Assembly: GCF_034929435.1 (NCBI RefSeq)
Contig: NZ_JAYFUM010000026.1
Coordinates: 1-64,000 of the forward strand
Length of the DNA: 64,000 bases
Reading direction: 5' to 3'
DNA from: Arcicella rigui
GTDB taxonomy: Bacteria; Bacteroidota; Bacteroidia; Cytophagales; Spirosomataceae
Shown: positions 16,584 to 24,590 of the stretch, piece by piece
Position numbering within the stretch: the first letter of the stretch is position 1
How the letters are laid out: the number at the start of each line of letters is the position of its first letter
Position numbers and translations under genes: made by a program
Notes under the pieces: model-generated
What the model saw: only the letters and a program-made list of their open reading frames with translations
The model's database searches: none
What the model was told of the DNA's origin: nothing

Positions 16584-17423
16584 CTACTCAATCCAAGTAG
16601 CTCTACTTTCTTTAATAAGCCATTCTTTCCCCTTTTTCTCAAGTGTTGCCTCCCCTCCTTGATAGCCAACTCTAAATTCAACTTTTGCTTTAGTCATGGT
16701 ATTGTTAAATACTATATTTCCTACACTTGGGTGCGTATCAAGATGCCAATACCCACCCCAATGTCCATGAAGTACCGGGATGAAAGAGCGTATTTTTTCA
16801 TACCTCTTTTCACTATTACCTTTAGGCATTGAGGGATTCATAAGATTTCTCTCACCAAGTTCAGTAGATTCTGACCCTAAAAAATCGTTCAAAGCTTTAT
16901 CGTACTCGTCTGTTAAGTACAGAACTTTACTCTTGTCCAAATCAATAGGAGGGCGAAAATTAATTATTGAATCCCGCTTTGCGAAATTCATATCTGTATC
17001 CTCTAAACTTTCAGTGATAAGTACAGCGTAGTATATTTTGTTTTGAACTGCTACAAATTTACATTTTGAATTAAGCTCATTTCCCCATTCCCAATCTCCT
17101 AACTTCAGTAAATCAAGTGGTTTATAAAGGGCTTTATAAACATTGAATACATTATTGATTGTATCATTTTGGAAAATAAAATCTAAAGAGTTTGGCTCAA
17201 TTTCTTTGTTCCAATCACTAAAAAACTGGTCAAATCCATCAGATAAAGAATCTTCATCAGATGATTTTAGTCTGTCTGTAAGCTGTTTAGCTGTATAAAT
17301 TGGTGTATAATTGTCATCAACTATTGTGTTAGAGATGGTATAGTCTTTGACATTAGGCTTTCCACAGGCAATAATACTAACAATAAGTGCTAAGGCTAAA
17401 AAGTGTTTCGTAGTTATTTTCAT
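16584..17423 (-). CDS. Putative lipoprotein, 279 residues, unknown function
   Basis: The N-terminus MKITTKHFLALALIVSIIAC carries a lipobox with acylated C20. The mature protein is not recognised. It has an acidic serine-rich stretch (LKSSDEDSLSDGFDQFFSDW), several aromatic-rich strands (DFIFQNDTINNVFNVY), a FIPVLHGHWGGYWHLDTHPS segment that could bind a ligand or metal, and a C-terminal GYQGGEATLEKKGKEWLIKE hairpin typical of lipocalin-like or nuclear-transport-factor-like small domains. It is monocistronic, and its 3' end abuts the REP/MITE region. A housekeeping role is not evident. Confidence 0.65.
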   Translation of the reverse strand: MKITTKHFLALALIVSIIACGKPNVKDYTISNTIVDDNYTPIYTAKQLTDRLKSSDEDSLSDGFDQFFSDWNKEIEPNSLDFIFQNDTINNVFNVYKALYKPLDLLKLGDWEWGNELNSKCKFVAVQNKIYYAVLITESLEDTDMNFAKRDSIINFRPPIDLDKSKVLYLTDEYDKALNDFLGSESTELGERNLMNPSMPKGNSEKRYEKIRSFIPVLHGHWGGYWHLDTHPSVGNIVFNNTMTKAKVEFRVGYQGGEATLEKKGKEWLIKESRATWIE

Positions 17424-17492
17424 GGTAGTTCTTATTTATGAAATTGTGTTTAAGCTAAACAATTATTATGTTTTTGCAAAATACTTATTAAT

Positions 17493-17531
17493 AAAAAAGC
17501 GGTCAAAAACTTAAATTTCTGACCGTTTTTT
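17493..17531 (-). terminator. Terminator of the 17563 gene
   Basis: AAAAAAGCGGTCA pairs with TGACCGTTTTTT around a 14-base loop, about 30 bases beyond the stop codon. The A-run on the left reads as a T-run on the minus strand. Confidence 0.65.
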
Positions 17532-17562
17532 GATGGATTTTTATATCTGAAATATGTATTAA

Positions 17563-18012
17563 TTAGGCTATTTTCTTTATCACTTTGGCACAAATAAAAC
17601 CTCCTCCTTGAAAAGGTTTACTGGCTGATAACTTTTCAAATTCTTTTTCAGTAGGAAGACGGTACTCAATGGATTGTTTTGCTAAAGCATTCGCCGCTTT
17701 CATGGCTTTGTAGCTATTGGGTTTTGAGTGATTTTGTAAATAAGTACTCACAACACTACGCCATTCACAATAAGCCTGTGCTTGCTGAAAACTAACCCCA
17801 TAAACTGCTTTCTCAGCATCAGAGGTTTTTACAGCTTTCCAATTATCGGGAAGTAATGAAATTTTGTGCTGCTGTACAAATGTGGGGTCGTTTTGTGTGA
17901 ATTGAAGAAATTCCGACCAATTTTTGTTTGAAACAGGTTTACTGTCGAAAATAACTTGTGCATTCGACACAAAGGAGACAAACATGGCAAGGGCAAAGAG
18001 TGTGTATTTCAT
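17563..18012 (-). CDS. Small secreted FGE-sulfatase/SUMF1-like fold protein (reduced)
   Basis: A 149-residue protein with a signal peptide (1-19, ending SNAQ). The mature part keeps the outline of a formylglycine-generating-enzyme (SUMF1, also GldJ/GldK-like) domain: GVSFQQAQAYCEWRSV (compare the usual V-S-W-x-x-A-x-A-Y-C-x-W), then YRLPTEKEFEKLSA (compare RLPTEAEWEYAA), and a final GGFICAKVIKK (compare GFRCA). Complete family members have 220-300 residues, and the middle section carrying the copper-binding cysteines is missing, so catalysis is unlikely. It may be a structural remnant or a minimal binding fold. The next gene upstream is the photolyase, 79 bases away. Confidence 0.65.
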   Translation of the reverse strand: MKYTLFALAMFVSFVSNAQVIFDSKPVSNKNWSEFLQFTQNDPTFVQQHKISLLPDNWKAVKTSDAEKAVYGVSFQQAQAYCEWRSVVSTYLQNHSKPNSYKAMKAANALAKQSIEYRLPTEKEFEKLSASKPFQGGGFICAKVIKKIA

Positions 18013-18091
18013 AGAGCTATTATGTTTAAAATTTACTCATTTATCAACGTTCGTTTTGCCTCCGTATTGCCATAGTTTTTCTTCTAATTTT

Positions 18092-19621
18092 TTATAAATC
18101 CTCCAATCGACTCAAATACATTTCAGCTTGTTGTAAAAGTTCCTTTTTTTGTTGTGCTGGCATTTTATCAAGCGTTACGTAAGCCATGCCAATGCGTGGA
18201 TTTCGTTGAAGTTTACTTCGGTTGCGTTCGTAAAAATGCCAATAAAGTGAATTGAAAGGACAAGCCTTTGCTCCTGTTTTTTGTTTGTTGTCATAAAAAC
18301 AAGAGCTACAATAATCACTCATTTTATCAATATAATTTGCCGAAGCAGTATAAGGTTTTGAGCCTACAATTCCACCATCGGCATATTGGCTCATGCCACG
18401 AGTATTGGTGATTTCTACCCACTCAATCGCATCAATATAAATGCCCAAATACCATTCGTCCACTTCATCGGGATTGATGCCTGCCAGTAAACAAAAATTT
18501 CCTATTACCATCAATCGCTGAATGTGATGGGCATAAGCCATATTCAATGATTGCCCAATACAATGTTTGAGACAATTCATTTTTGTTTTGCCTGTCCAGA
18601 AAAAAGAAGGTAGTGAGTTTTGATGTTCAAAGAAATTCAACTGTTGAAAAGCTGGCATTTGATGCCAATAAATGCCTCGCATATATTCTCGCCAACCAAT
18701 AATTTGTCGTACAAAACCTTCAATTTGGGCAATGCTGATGCTGTCTTGGTTTGCTTGCCAATGAGCTACTGCCGTTTCTACAATTTCTAAAGGCGAAAGT
18801 AATTTAAGATTCATCGAAAAAGACAAACGGGCATGATATACCGACCAGTATTGCATCGCCATCGCATCTTCGTAAGTGCCAAAATTGGGCAAGCAATGTT
18901 CTACAAAAAAATGAAGTAATTGCAAAGATTCACTTCGGGTAACTGGCCAAAAAAAATGTTTGGCATCCACCGAACCAATGGTTTGAATACCTTGCTTTTG
19001 TAAAAGTACTTCAATATCCGACACATCTCTATCGAACAAAAGTGGCTCAACAGGACGGTGATTTTTAGGAAGTTTTTTACGATTATCTGCATCATAATTC
19101 CATTGTCCCGTAAGCGGTTCTTTGCCATCCATCAAAATACCGTATTTTTTACGCATCATGCGATAAAAACTTTCCATCAGAAAAGTCTTTTTACCTTCGA
19201 AAAAATCGGCTAATTCATTTCTACTACTCAAAAAATGTTCGCTGTCATATACTTTGGTCGGAATACCTAAGCTATCAGCAAACTCCTGTAATTGCTTGTC
19301 AAGACGATACTCGTCGGGCTGTTGGTATTCAAAACGACTAATGCCGTGCTGGGCAATTAGCCAAGCTAAATTTTGGGTAAGCGATTGGCTATTCTGCTCG
19401 TCGTTGAGGGATAAGTACTTTAGCTTAAAACCTTGCTGTTGAAGATTTTCGGCAAAAAGACGCATAGCCGTAAAAAAGCCCAACACCTTTTGTATATGAT
19501 GCCGAACGTAGTCGGTTTCTTGTCGCATTTCCATCATGACGTACAGTACATCATGTTTTTCCTCTTGAAACCAAGTATGTTTTTCATTGAGTTGGTCGCC
19601 CAGAATGAGTCGAAGAACCAT
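18092..19621 (-). CDS. FeS-BCP type (6-4) photolyase / cryptochrome-B-like protein
   Basis: A 509-residue member of the iron-sulfur bacterial cryptochrome/photolyase group (PhrB/CryB type), which repairs UV-induced (6-4) photoproducts with light or acts as a photoreceptor. The N-terminal Rossmann domain starts LRLILGDQLNEKHTWF. The C-terminal helical FAD domain includes QIIGWREYMRGIYW (about 307-319), YAHHIQRLMVIGN (363-375) and WVEITNTRGMSQYADGG. Four cysteines at 350, 438, 441 and 454 occupy the positions expected for the [4Fe-4S] ligands of this family, and the H365-H366 pair linked to (6-4) repair is present. Length is normal for the family. It is probably monocistronic. Confidence 0.9.
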   Translation of the reverse strand: MVLRLILGDQLNEKHTWFQEEKHDVLYVMMEMRQETDYVRHHIQKVLGFFTAMRLFAENLQQQGFKLKYLSLNDEQNSQSLTQNLAWLIAQHGISRFEYQQPDEYRLDKQLQEFADSLGIPTKVYDSEHFLSSRNELADFFEGKKTFLMESFYRMMRKKYGILMDGKEPLTGQWNYDADNRKKLPKNHRPVEPLLFDRDVSDIEVLLQKQGIQTIGSVDAKHFFWPVTRSESLQLLHFFVEHCLPNFGTYEDAMAMQYWSVYHARLSFSMNLKLLSPLEIVETAVAHWQANQDSISIAQIEGFVRQIIGWREYMRGIYWHQMPAFQQLNFFEHQNSLPSFFWTGKTKMNCLKHCIGQSLNMAYAHHIQRLMVIGNFCLLAGINPDEVDEWYLGIYIDAIEWVEITNTRGMSQYADGGIVGSKPYTASANYIDKMSDYCSSCFYDNKQKTGAKACPFNSLYWHFYERNRSKLQRNPRIGMAYVTLDKMPAQQKKELLQQAEMYLSRLEDL

Positions 19622-19680
19622 ATTGTTTTGATTAATATTTTATGATTTTAACTCTGTGCAGGCTGTATTGTTTGGAAATA

Positions 19681-19716
19681 AAACTCCCATTCAAGCAATT
19701 ACTTGAATGGGAGTTT
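19681..19716 (-). terminator. Terminator of the cupin gene
   Basis: A perfect 15-bp stem AAACTCCCATTCAAG / CTTGAATGGGAGTTT with a 6-base loop, 21 bases beyond the cupin stop codon on the minus strand. Confidence 0.75.
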
Positions 19717-19737
19717 ATGAGTATCAGCTAAAAACAA

Positions 19738-20292
19738 CTAAAACGACAAAGGCGGGCCTACTACTTTCATATCGTGGTCAGCAAATATTTTTGCTCCTTG
19801 TTCGGGCGTTGGTGGGGCGGTCAAACTTCCGAGTACTCTGAAAAAATCTTCCATTTTACCCGATGGCTGAAAAAGAAAAAACATTTTCCCTTTTTCTGAT
19901 AACTGAGCAAAAGTATGGGGAATGGTTCTTGGTAAAAAGATAGTATCGCCAGTGGTTAAAGTATGTTTATCTTCGCCAACTTGAAAAAGATAAGTACCTT
20001 CAACGATAAAAAATATTTCGTCTTGATTGGGGTGAACGTGCAATGGTGGGCCTCCTTTTTCATTGCCTATATATTCAAAAACCGTCAAATCACTATCAGT
20101 ATCTTTCTGCGAAACCTTGATATTATTTGGGCTTTTGCCTCCTACCAATGTTTTTTCGCCAAATCTACTTTCGCTTGCTTTTACCACAAAACCTTTTTTA
20201 GGTCGCTCTGATTTCTGTGCATTTACGGTATTATTTACCAAGAGAGCAGGAATTGCCGTAGCGGTTGTTAATAAAAATTGCTTTCTTTTCAT
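19738..20292 (-). CDS. Exported cupin-domain protein
   Basis: A cupin-2 family protein, about 184 residues from the ATG at 20292. That start is preferred to the upstream one at 20340 because it begins MKRKQFLLTTATAIPALL, a signal sequence with a Tat-like flavour. The metal-binding cupin motif 1 is seen as LHVHPNQDEIFFIVEG, and motif 2 includes GDTIFLPRTIPHTF, giving His-His-Glu and a final His. Such proteins bind a divalent metal and act as dioxygenases, isomerases or small-molecule binders; the activity here is unknown. The adjacent AraC regulator (25 bases between this ORF's 5' limit and the regulator's 3' end, same strand) may control it. Confidence 0.75.
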   Translation of the reverse strand: MKRKQFLLTTATAIPALLVNNTVNAQKSERPKKGFVVKASESRFGEKTLVGGKSPNNIKVSQKDTDSDLTVFEYIGNEKGGPPLHVHPNQDEIFFIVEGTYLFQVGEDKHTLTTGDTIFLPRTIPHTFAQLSEKGKMFFLFQPSGKMEDFFRVLGSLTAPPTPEQGAKIFADHDMKVVGPPLSF

Positions 20293-20365
20293 GTTTGTAT
20301 TGTTTAATGTTACAATACAAATCTCAGCCGAACAGCCCATTTTTTAGTGGTAAAAAAACGACATT

Positions 20366-21199
20366 TTAATAAGTGTCTGATTCTCCAAACTTTCTTTCAG
20401 GCGATGCACTATCAAGTAAGTGAAAACCCGTGGGCGTTTGATTGGTAAACGCTTTGTAGTCTTTTACTAAGTGTTGGTAATCATAGTAGCCACAACGCAA
20501 GGCAATAGAAAGCCAGTCTAAGTGAGGCTCTTTATTTTTGATTCTAAAAGCGTTTTCAAAGCGAGCAATTTTACTAAAATAACGGGGTGAAATGCCCATT
20601 CGCTCTATAAATTTTCGTTCATACTGGCGTAAACTCAAGCAGGATTCTTTGGCGAGCCATTCTATATTTAACGTTTTTTCTGACTTTAATATCAGATTAC
20701 TTACTTGGTCTAAACGATGAAAATCTCTGATTCCTTTGTTTACTTGTTTCCATAAAAAAGACTCAACTATTTGAATCATCTGGTTGAATCCAGCGGCATC
20801 ACTTAGTCTATCGTTTACTTCTTTTAGTGAATTGCCAAAAATGGTTTCGGCATCGACATAACAATTATTAAGTTCTTGAGCAGGAATTCCTGTTAAACGA
20901 TACAATCCGCCCGGACTGAAAACTACTTGAAAAACTAAAAAGTCTTTTCCCACAAATCTATTGGTTACTTCACTTTGCTGACCAATCAAGACCGTTTTTA
21001 AGTTGTTGATTTTAGTACCAGTATTAGCATATTCTACCGTTTCGGTATCTCGTGGATAAAAACTCAAGCAATGCTCTGGCTTAGGCGGATAAGGTTTGTA
21101 AGGAATGTTGGTAATATCTTTAAATACAAAATGAACGATTCTATATACACGAACAAAATCGCATAAACTCGGACTTGGAGCAAATTGATAGAGTACCAT
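20366..21199 (-). CDS. AraC family transcriptional regulator
   Basis: A 277-residue regulator with a two-part layout. The N-terminal ~150 residues form a sensor domain of the DUF6597 kind often paired with this HTH (MVLYQFAPSPSLCDFVRVYR, and later FQVVFSPGGLYRLTGIP). The C-terminal AraC DNA-binding domain has two helix-turn-helix units: IEWLAKESCLSLRQYERKF and LDWLSIALRCGYYDYQHL, followed by YKAFTNQTPTGF, the family's signature P-x-x-F/Y tail. The target is unknown. The following cupin gene on the same strand is the best candidate by position. Confidence 0.85.
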   Translation of the reverse strand: MVLYQFAPSPSLCDFVRVYRIVHFVFKDITNIPYKPYPPKPEHCLSFYPRDTETVEYANTGTKINNLKTVLIGQQSEVTNRFVGKDFLVFQVVFSPGGLYRLTGIPAQELNNCYVDAETIFGNSLKEVNDRLSDAAGFNQMIQIVESFLWKQVNKGIRDFHRLDQVSNLILKSEKTLNIEWLAKESCLSLRQYERKFIERMGISPRYFSKIARFENAFRIKNKEPHLDWLSIALRCGYYDYQHLVKDYKAFTNQTPTGFHLLDSASPERKFGESDTY

Positions 21200-21412
21200 A
21201 GCATTTTTTGTATTATCATAGTTGGGTCTATGAGTAAAAGTACAAAAAAATGGAATTGGTTGAGGAAATATTTACCTGAAAATCAACTACTAATGAATTA
21301 GTAAATGCAGTTTACTTGATATTTTTTAGCAATAATTATTTTATTACGTAATATCATTGCATTCTAATCATAATCAACTCATTTTAAAATAGTTAAAAGG
21401 ATTTTTATTATT

Positions 21413-22171
21413 TTACTTGTTCATTATTTTTGCTTTTTGGGTTAGAATTAGTTTGTCTTCCTTAAAAATTGAAAACCCTGCTACGGTAGAATATTCTTTA
21501 CCCATGACTTCTATATAACATTCATAAGTATATTTTCCATTCTTGAATTGATAACTATGATTACCACCACTTCCATCAGGTATAAATTCACCTTTTAGAA
21601 TTAAAAGGTCTGGTTTATCACTCATTTTGCTCCCTAATTTCCATGAAGCATAGCGATATATACCATCTTTTACTTCGTCTATTCTTATCAGAAATTTTGA
21701 TGTTTGGAGAATATAAATAGGACTTTTGAAATCTTTGATGGATTCATGAAGTTGTTTTTTGTCTTGATTAATTAACTCTTCCTTAATTTTAGCTTCTGCT
21801 TTTGATTGATAATTAATGGCAATCAGTTTCCCTTCATAGCTTAACCATAAATCGCCATTTAATAACATTATACCACGCCAACCCACGGGTGACCAATCCT
21901 TTGAAGGATTAGAGTTGAGAATAATTTTCGTTAGATTATCATCAAAAACCTCCTTATACCTACTTATAAACTCCTGTCTGTTTTTGATAGGAGGAATTGG
22001 CGTTTCTCTAACTATCGGAAATGAGATTTTAGAAATTAACTTTTCTGTTTTATGATTTTTAATACAATCAATAAAATCGTTTACAACCTTGAGTTCTTCT
22101 TTAGTCATATCTTGACCAATAGCAGTAAGAATATTCAAAGTCAGAAAAAATGTAAGTATGACTTGCTTCAT
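21413..22171 (-). CDS. Secreted hypothetical protein, 252 residues
   Basis: Not recognised. It has a signal peptide (1-19, MKQVILTFFLTLNILTAIGQ). The N-terminal half of the mature protein (KEELKVVNDFIDCIKNHKTE, FISRYKEVFDDN) resembles small NTF2/SnoaL-like folds. The C-terminal half is a beta-rich barrel-like segment with FIPDGSGGNHSYQFKNGKYT and YECYIEVMGKEY. It is probably periplasmic. It lies 43 bases downstream of the membrane-protein gene at 22215 on the same strand and could be cotranscribed with it. Confidence 0.6.
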   Translation of the reverse strand: MKQVILTFFLTLNILTAIGQDMTKEELKVVNDFIDCIKNHKTEKLISKISFPIVRETPIPPIKNRQEFISRYKEVFDDNLTKIILNSNPSKDWSPVGWRGIMLLNGDLWLSYEGKLIAINYQSKAEAKIKEELINQDKKQLHESIKDFKSPIYILQTSKFLIRIDEVKDGIYRYASWKLGSKMSDKPDLLILKGEFIPDGSGGNHSYQFKNGKYTYECYIEVMGKEYSTVAGFSIFKEDKLILTQKAKIMNK

Positions 22172-22214
22172 TTGAGTTTAAATTGTTTTTAGATATTTGA
22201 TAATCATCACACAC

Positions 22215-22751
22215 TTAACTTACACTACTATTCCAACTATTTTTTGTAACAACAATACCAAGTACAGCACTTAACAGTCCGCCAATCATACCGCCATTAA
22301 TTGAGCCACCGACCCAAGCAAATCTCAGCATTTCAGTCTTGTCTGATGGAGCAAGTGGAATGTGAGCCATAAAAAAATCGGGACTTAGTAAGGCAAGAAA
22401 AATACCCATAAATCCACCTATTAACCAACAAACGAAAATGACGCATATAATTTTTAAGATTTGCCTTAAAGCAAATCTGTATGAAGCCTCTCCTTTAGTG
22501 ATAAGCCCAAAACCTGTTGTAAAAATCAAGGAAAAAATCACCCCGTAAATTAGCCCTTCAAACATTCCTTGAGCAATACTTGCTGTCCAAATGTCAGGAA
22601 ATTTCCAGTGCATAATTGCCTTAAAATAGTAAGGACTTACAATACCATTTATCATATTGGTAATCGCTCCAATCAATCCACCCGACAAAATACAAGTAAT
22701 AGCAACAAGAAAGATTTTAAAAAAATTAGACTGTTTGGTAGTTGTTTCCAT
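22215..22751 (-). CDS. Integral membrane protein, four predicted helices
   Basis: A 178-residue protein, function unknown. Hydrophobic segments lie at about 10-33 (FKIFLVAITCILSGGLIGAI), 55-80 (GMFEGLIYGVIFSLIFTTGF), 93-120 (ILKIICVIFVCWLIGGFMGI) and 145-170 (FAWVGGSINGGMIGGLLSAV). Glycine-rich helix faces (GGLIGAI, GGFMGI, GGMIGGLL) suggest tight helix packing or oligomerisation. No transporter motif or catalytic residue is recognisable. It is followed on the same strand by the secreted protein at 21413. Confidence 0.65.
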   Translation of the reverse strand: METTTKQSNFFKIFLVAITCILSGGLIGAITNMINGIVSPYYFKAIMHWKFPDIWTASIAQGMFEGLIYGVIFSLIFTTGFGLITKGEASYRFALRQILKIICVIFVCWLIGGFMGIFLALLSPDFFMAHIPLAPSDKTEMLRFAWVGGSINGGMIGGLLSAVLGIVVTKNSWNSSVS

Positions 22752-22910
22752 AGTTGATTTAAAGTTTGTGGTAAATCTATTTTCTTGTTTTACTTCTATT
22801 TAAGTACTCATTGAAGCATTCTCGCAATATATTGATTCAAATCATGCTATGTCCAATTTCCTAAAAGTAATCATTTATTTCTTAAAAACAGATTACAGTC
22901 AAAAGCCCAT

Positions 22911-22946
22911 AAAAAAACAGACAGGTTTATCAAAACCTGTCTGTTT
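22911..22946 (-). terminator. Terminator of the polysaccharide utilisation locus
   Basis: A perfect 14-bp stem AAACAGACAGGTTT / AAACCTGTCTGTTT (22915-22928 with 22933-22946), 20 bases past the GH16 stop codon. The A-run at 22911-22917 reads as a T-run on the minus strand. Confidence 0.85.
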
Positions 22947-22965
22947 ACAAAAACTACCCAAAATA

Positions 22966-24573
22966 CTATTTATAAATCCTGATATAATCTACTTCCATAC
23001 TCGACGATACAAAGTTGGGGTCTATTGCTCCGCCAAAAGTACCGCCCATGGCCACGTTCAAGATTAAAAAGAAATCTTTATTAAATGGTAAACTACTGGT
23101 GTTGGTGAATGTGTAATAAAGTTTGTCATCAACATACATTTTGATTGCCGTTGCCGACCAATCTACTGAGTAAACATGGAATTCTGAAGAAGCATTGCTA
23201 ATAATGGTTGAACCGCCATCAGCATTTCCGCCTGAATGGTTCGGGTGGTGCATTGTGCCATAAATTTTGTTTGGCTCATTGCCTTTGTGTTCCATAATGT
23301 CAATTTCGCCACAAGCAGGCCAGCCCACAGTTTGTATATTACTTCCCAACATCCACAAAGCTGGCCAAGTACCTCCGCCCGTAGGCAATTTGGCACGAAT
23401 ATCTACTCTGCCATAAGTGAATGAGAATTTATTCATCGACAACATTCTGCTCGAAGTATAATTAAAACCGTTGTAGGTTTCTTTTTGTGCCGTAATTTTC
23501 AATACACCGTCTTTGACAATTACATTTTCAGGACGATTGGTATAATATTGTTTTTCGGCATTACCCCAACCATTATCTCCATTACCAAGGTCGAAGCCCC
23601 AAACGGCTGCGTTTGGCGTTCCATCTTTGTCAAATTCTTCCGACCAAAACAATTTTTTCTCTGTCGTTGGGCCTTCGGCTTGTTTTGGTTTCAATTTCAT
23701 AAACCAAGCGTTTCCGTCTGCACCGATACTTCTCAAAGTCATACTATTAGCAGAAATCGACAAAATCTCATAAGTATTTCCGCCAGTCGCAAAGTTTACG
23801 ATACCATTGCCCGGCACTGAAAATTGAATACGAGTAGAATTTTGTGCCGTCGAAGCCGAAGTGGCATTCATAAAAGTAAGATTTTTTGTCCCTGCCGTGC
23901 TGATGTCATAACAGCCATCCGCTCCGCTCAAACCGTAATAAGCCATCGCCGCAGCAATGAAAGAAGACTGACCTTTATTATCCACCGTCAGTGTAACGCC
24001 ATTTCCTGCTTTAGCAAAAGTAATTTCGTCATCATACAAACAAGCTGGACGAGTATTAGGGTCAGCAGCGTACCAAATAGGCGAAAAAGCGTCTGCTGGG
24101 CCTACGCCAACATGCCCTAAAGCGTCTTTGTCGTTCACCCAAACTTTTGAAGCATTATTAGTCAATAGCGTAATAAGATCCGTAGGAATTTCAAAAGCTA
24201 CATACACTTTTACTTTTTTACTAATGGTTGAAACTTCACCGCCCGTACCGATGGCACTTACAGTAATGGTATATTCAGAAGTACCGGGATTGGCATATTT
24301 ATAAGTAATTGAACCCGTAGGAACAACTTCTGTTTTGCCGTCGCCAAAATCTATTTTATAAGTAAGAGCATTGTTGGCGGTTGTCGTAACTATGACACTA
24401 CCTGTACCATTTCCGTTTGGATTGTTGGCATCTACGCCAACTACCGATGTTGCTAATGTTAAGTTGGAAGGAGCAACCAATGCCCCAAATGAATATTCTG
24501 CCTGTTTGCAAGCACTAATGCCGATAGCGGTTGCAAGAAAGACAAAGAAAAGAGATGTTATATTTTTATACAT
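22966..24573 (-). CDS. GH16 family glucanase (laminarinase-like) lipoprotein with PKD domain
   Basis: A 535-residue lipoprotein (lipobox ending ISAC, C22) expected at the cell surface. A PKD-like domain (about 35-130) precedes a linker/ligand module and then a C-terminal GH16 catalytic domain (about 300-535). The catalytic signature GEIDIMEHKG gives nucleophile E423, helper D425 and acid/base E428. Other GH16 marks are the domain opening KLFWSEEFDKDGTPNAAVW and the active-site-cleft segment GTWPALWMLGSN. The spaced E-I-D-I-M-E form with an extra residue is typical of laminarinases and other beta-1,3(4)-glucanases. It is the last gene of the SusC/SusD operon, 17 bases after its neighbour, which makes a beta-1,3-glucan target likely; specificity is inferred. 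Confidence 0.9.
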   Translation of the reverse strand: MYKNITSLFFVFLATAIGISACKQAEYSFGALVAPSNLTLATSVVGVDANNPNGNGTGSVIVTTTANNALTYKIDFGDGKTEVVPTGSITYKYANPGTSEYTITVSAIGTGGEVSTISKKVKVYVAFEIPTDLITLLTNNASKVWVNDKDALGHVGVGPADAFSPIWYAADPNTRPACLYDDEITFAKAGNGVTLTVDNKGQSSFIAAAMAYYGLSGADGCYDISTAGTKNLTFMNATSASTAQNSTRIQFSVPGNGIVNFATGGNTYEILSISANSMTLRSIGADGNAWFMKLKPKQAEGPTTEKKLFWSEEFDKDGTPNAAVWGFDLGNGDNGWGNAEKQYYTNRPENVIVKDGVLKITAQKETYNGFNYTSSRMLSMNKFSFTYGRVDIRAKLPTGGGTWPALWMLGSNIQTVGWPACGEIDIMEHKGNEPNKIYGTMHHPNHSGGNADGGSTIISNASSEFHVYSVDWSATAIKMYVDDKLYYTFTNTSSLPFNKDFFLILNVAMGGTFGGAIDPNFVSSSMEVDYIRIYK

Positions 24574-24590
24574 GATTTCAAATATTAAAA

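Noticed and set aside
16459..16662. Plus-strand 67-codon ORF spanning the palindrome element
   Set aside because: Half of it lies in the perfect hairpin and half is antisense to the lipoprotein gene.
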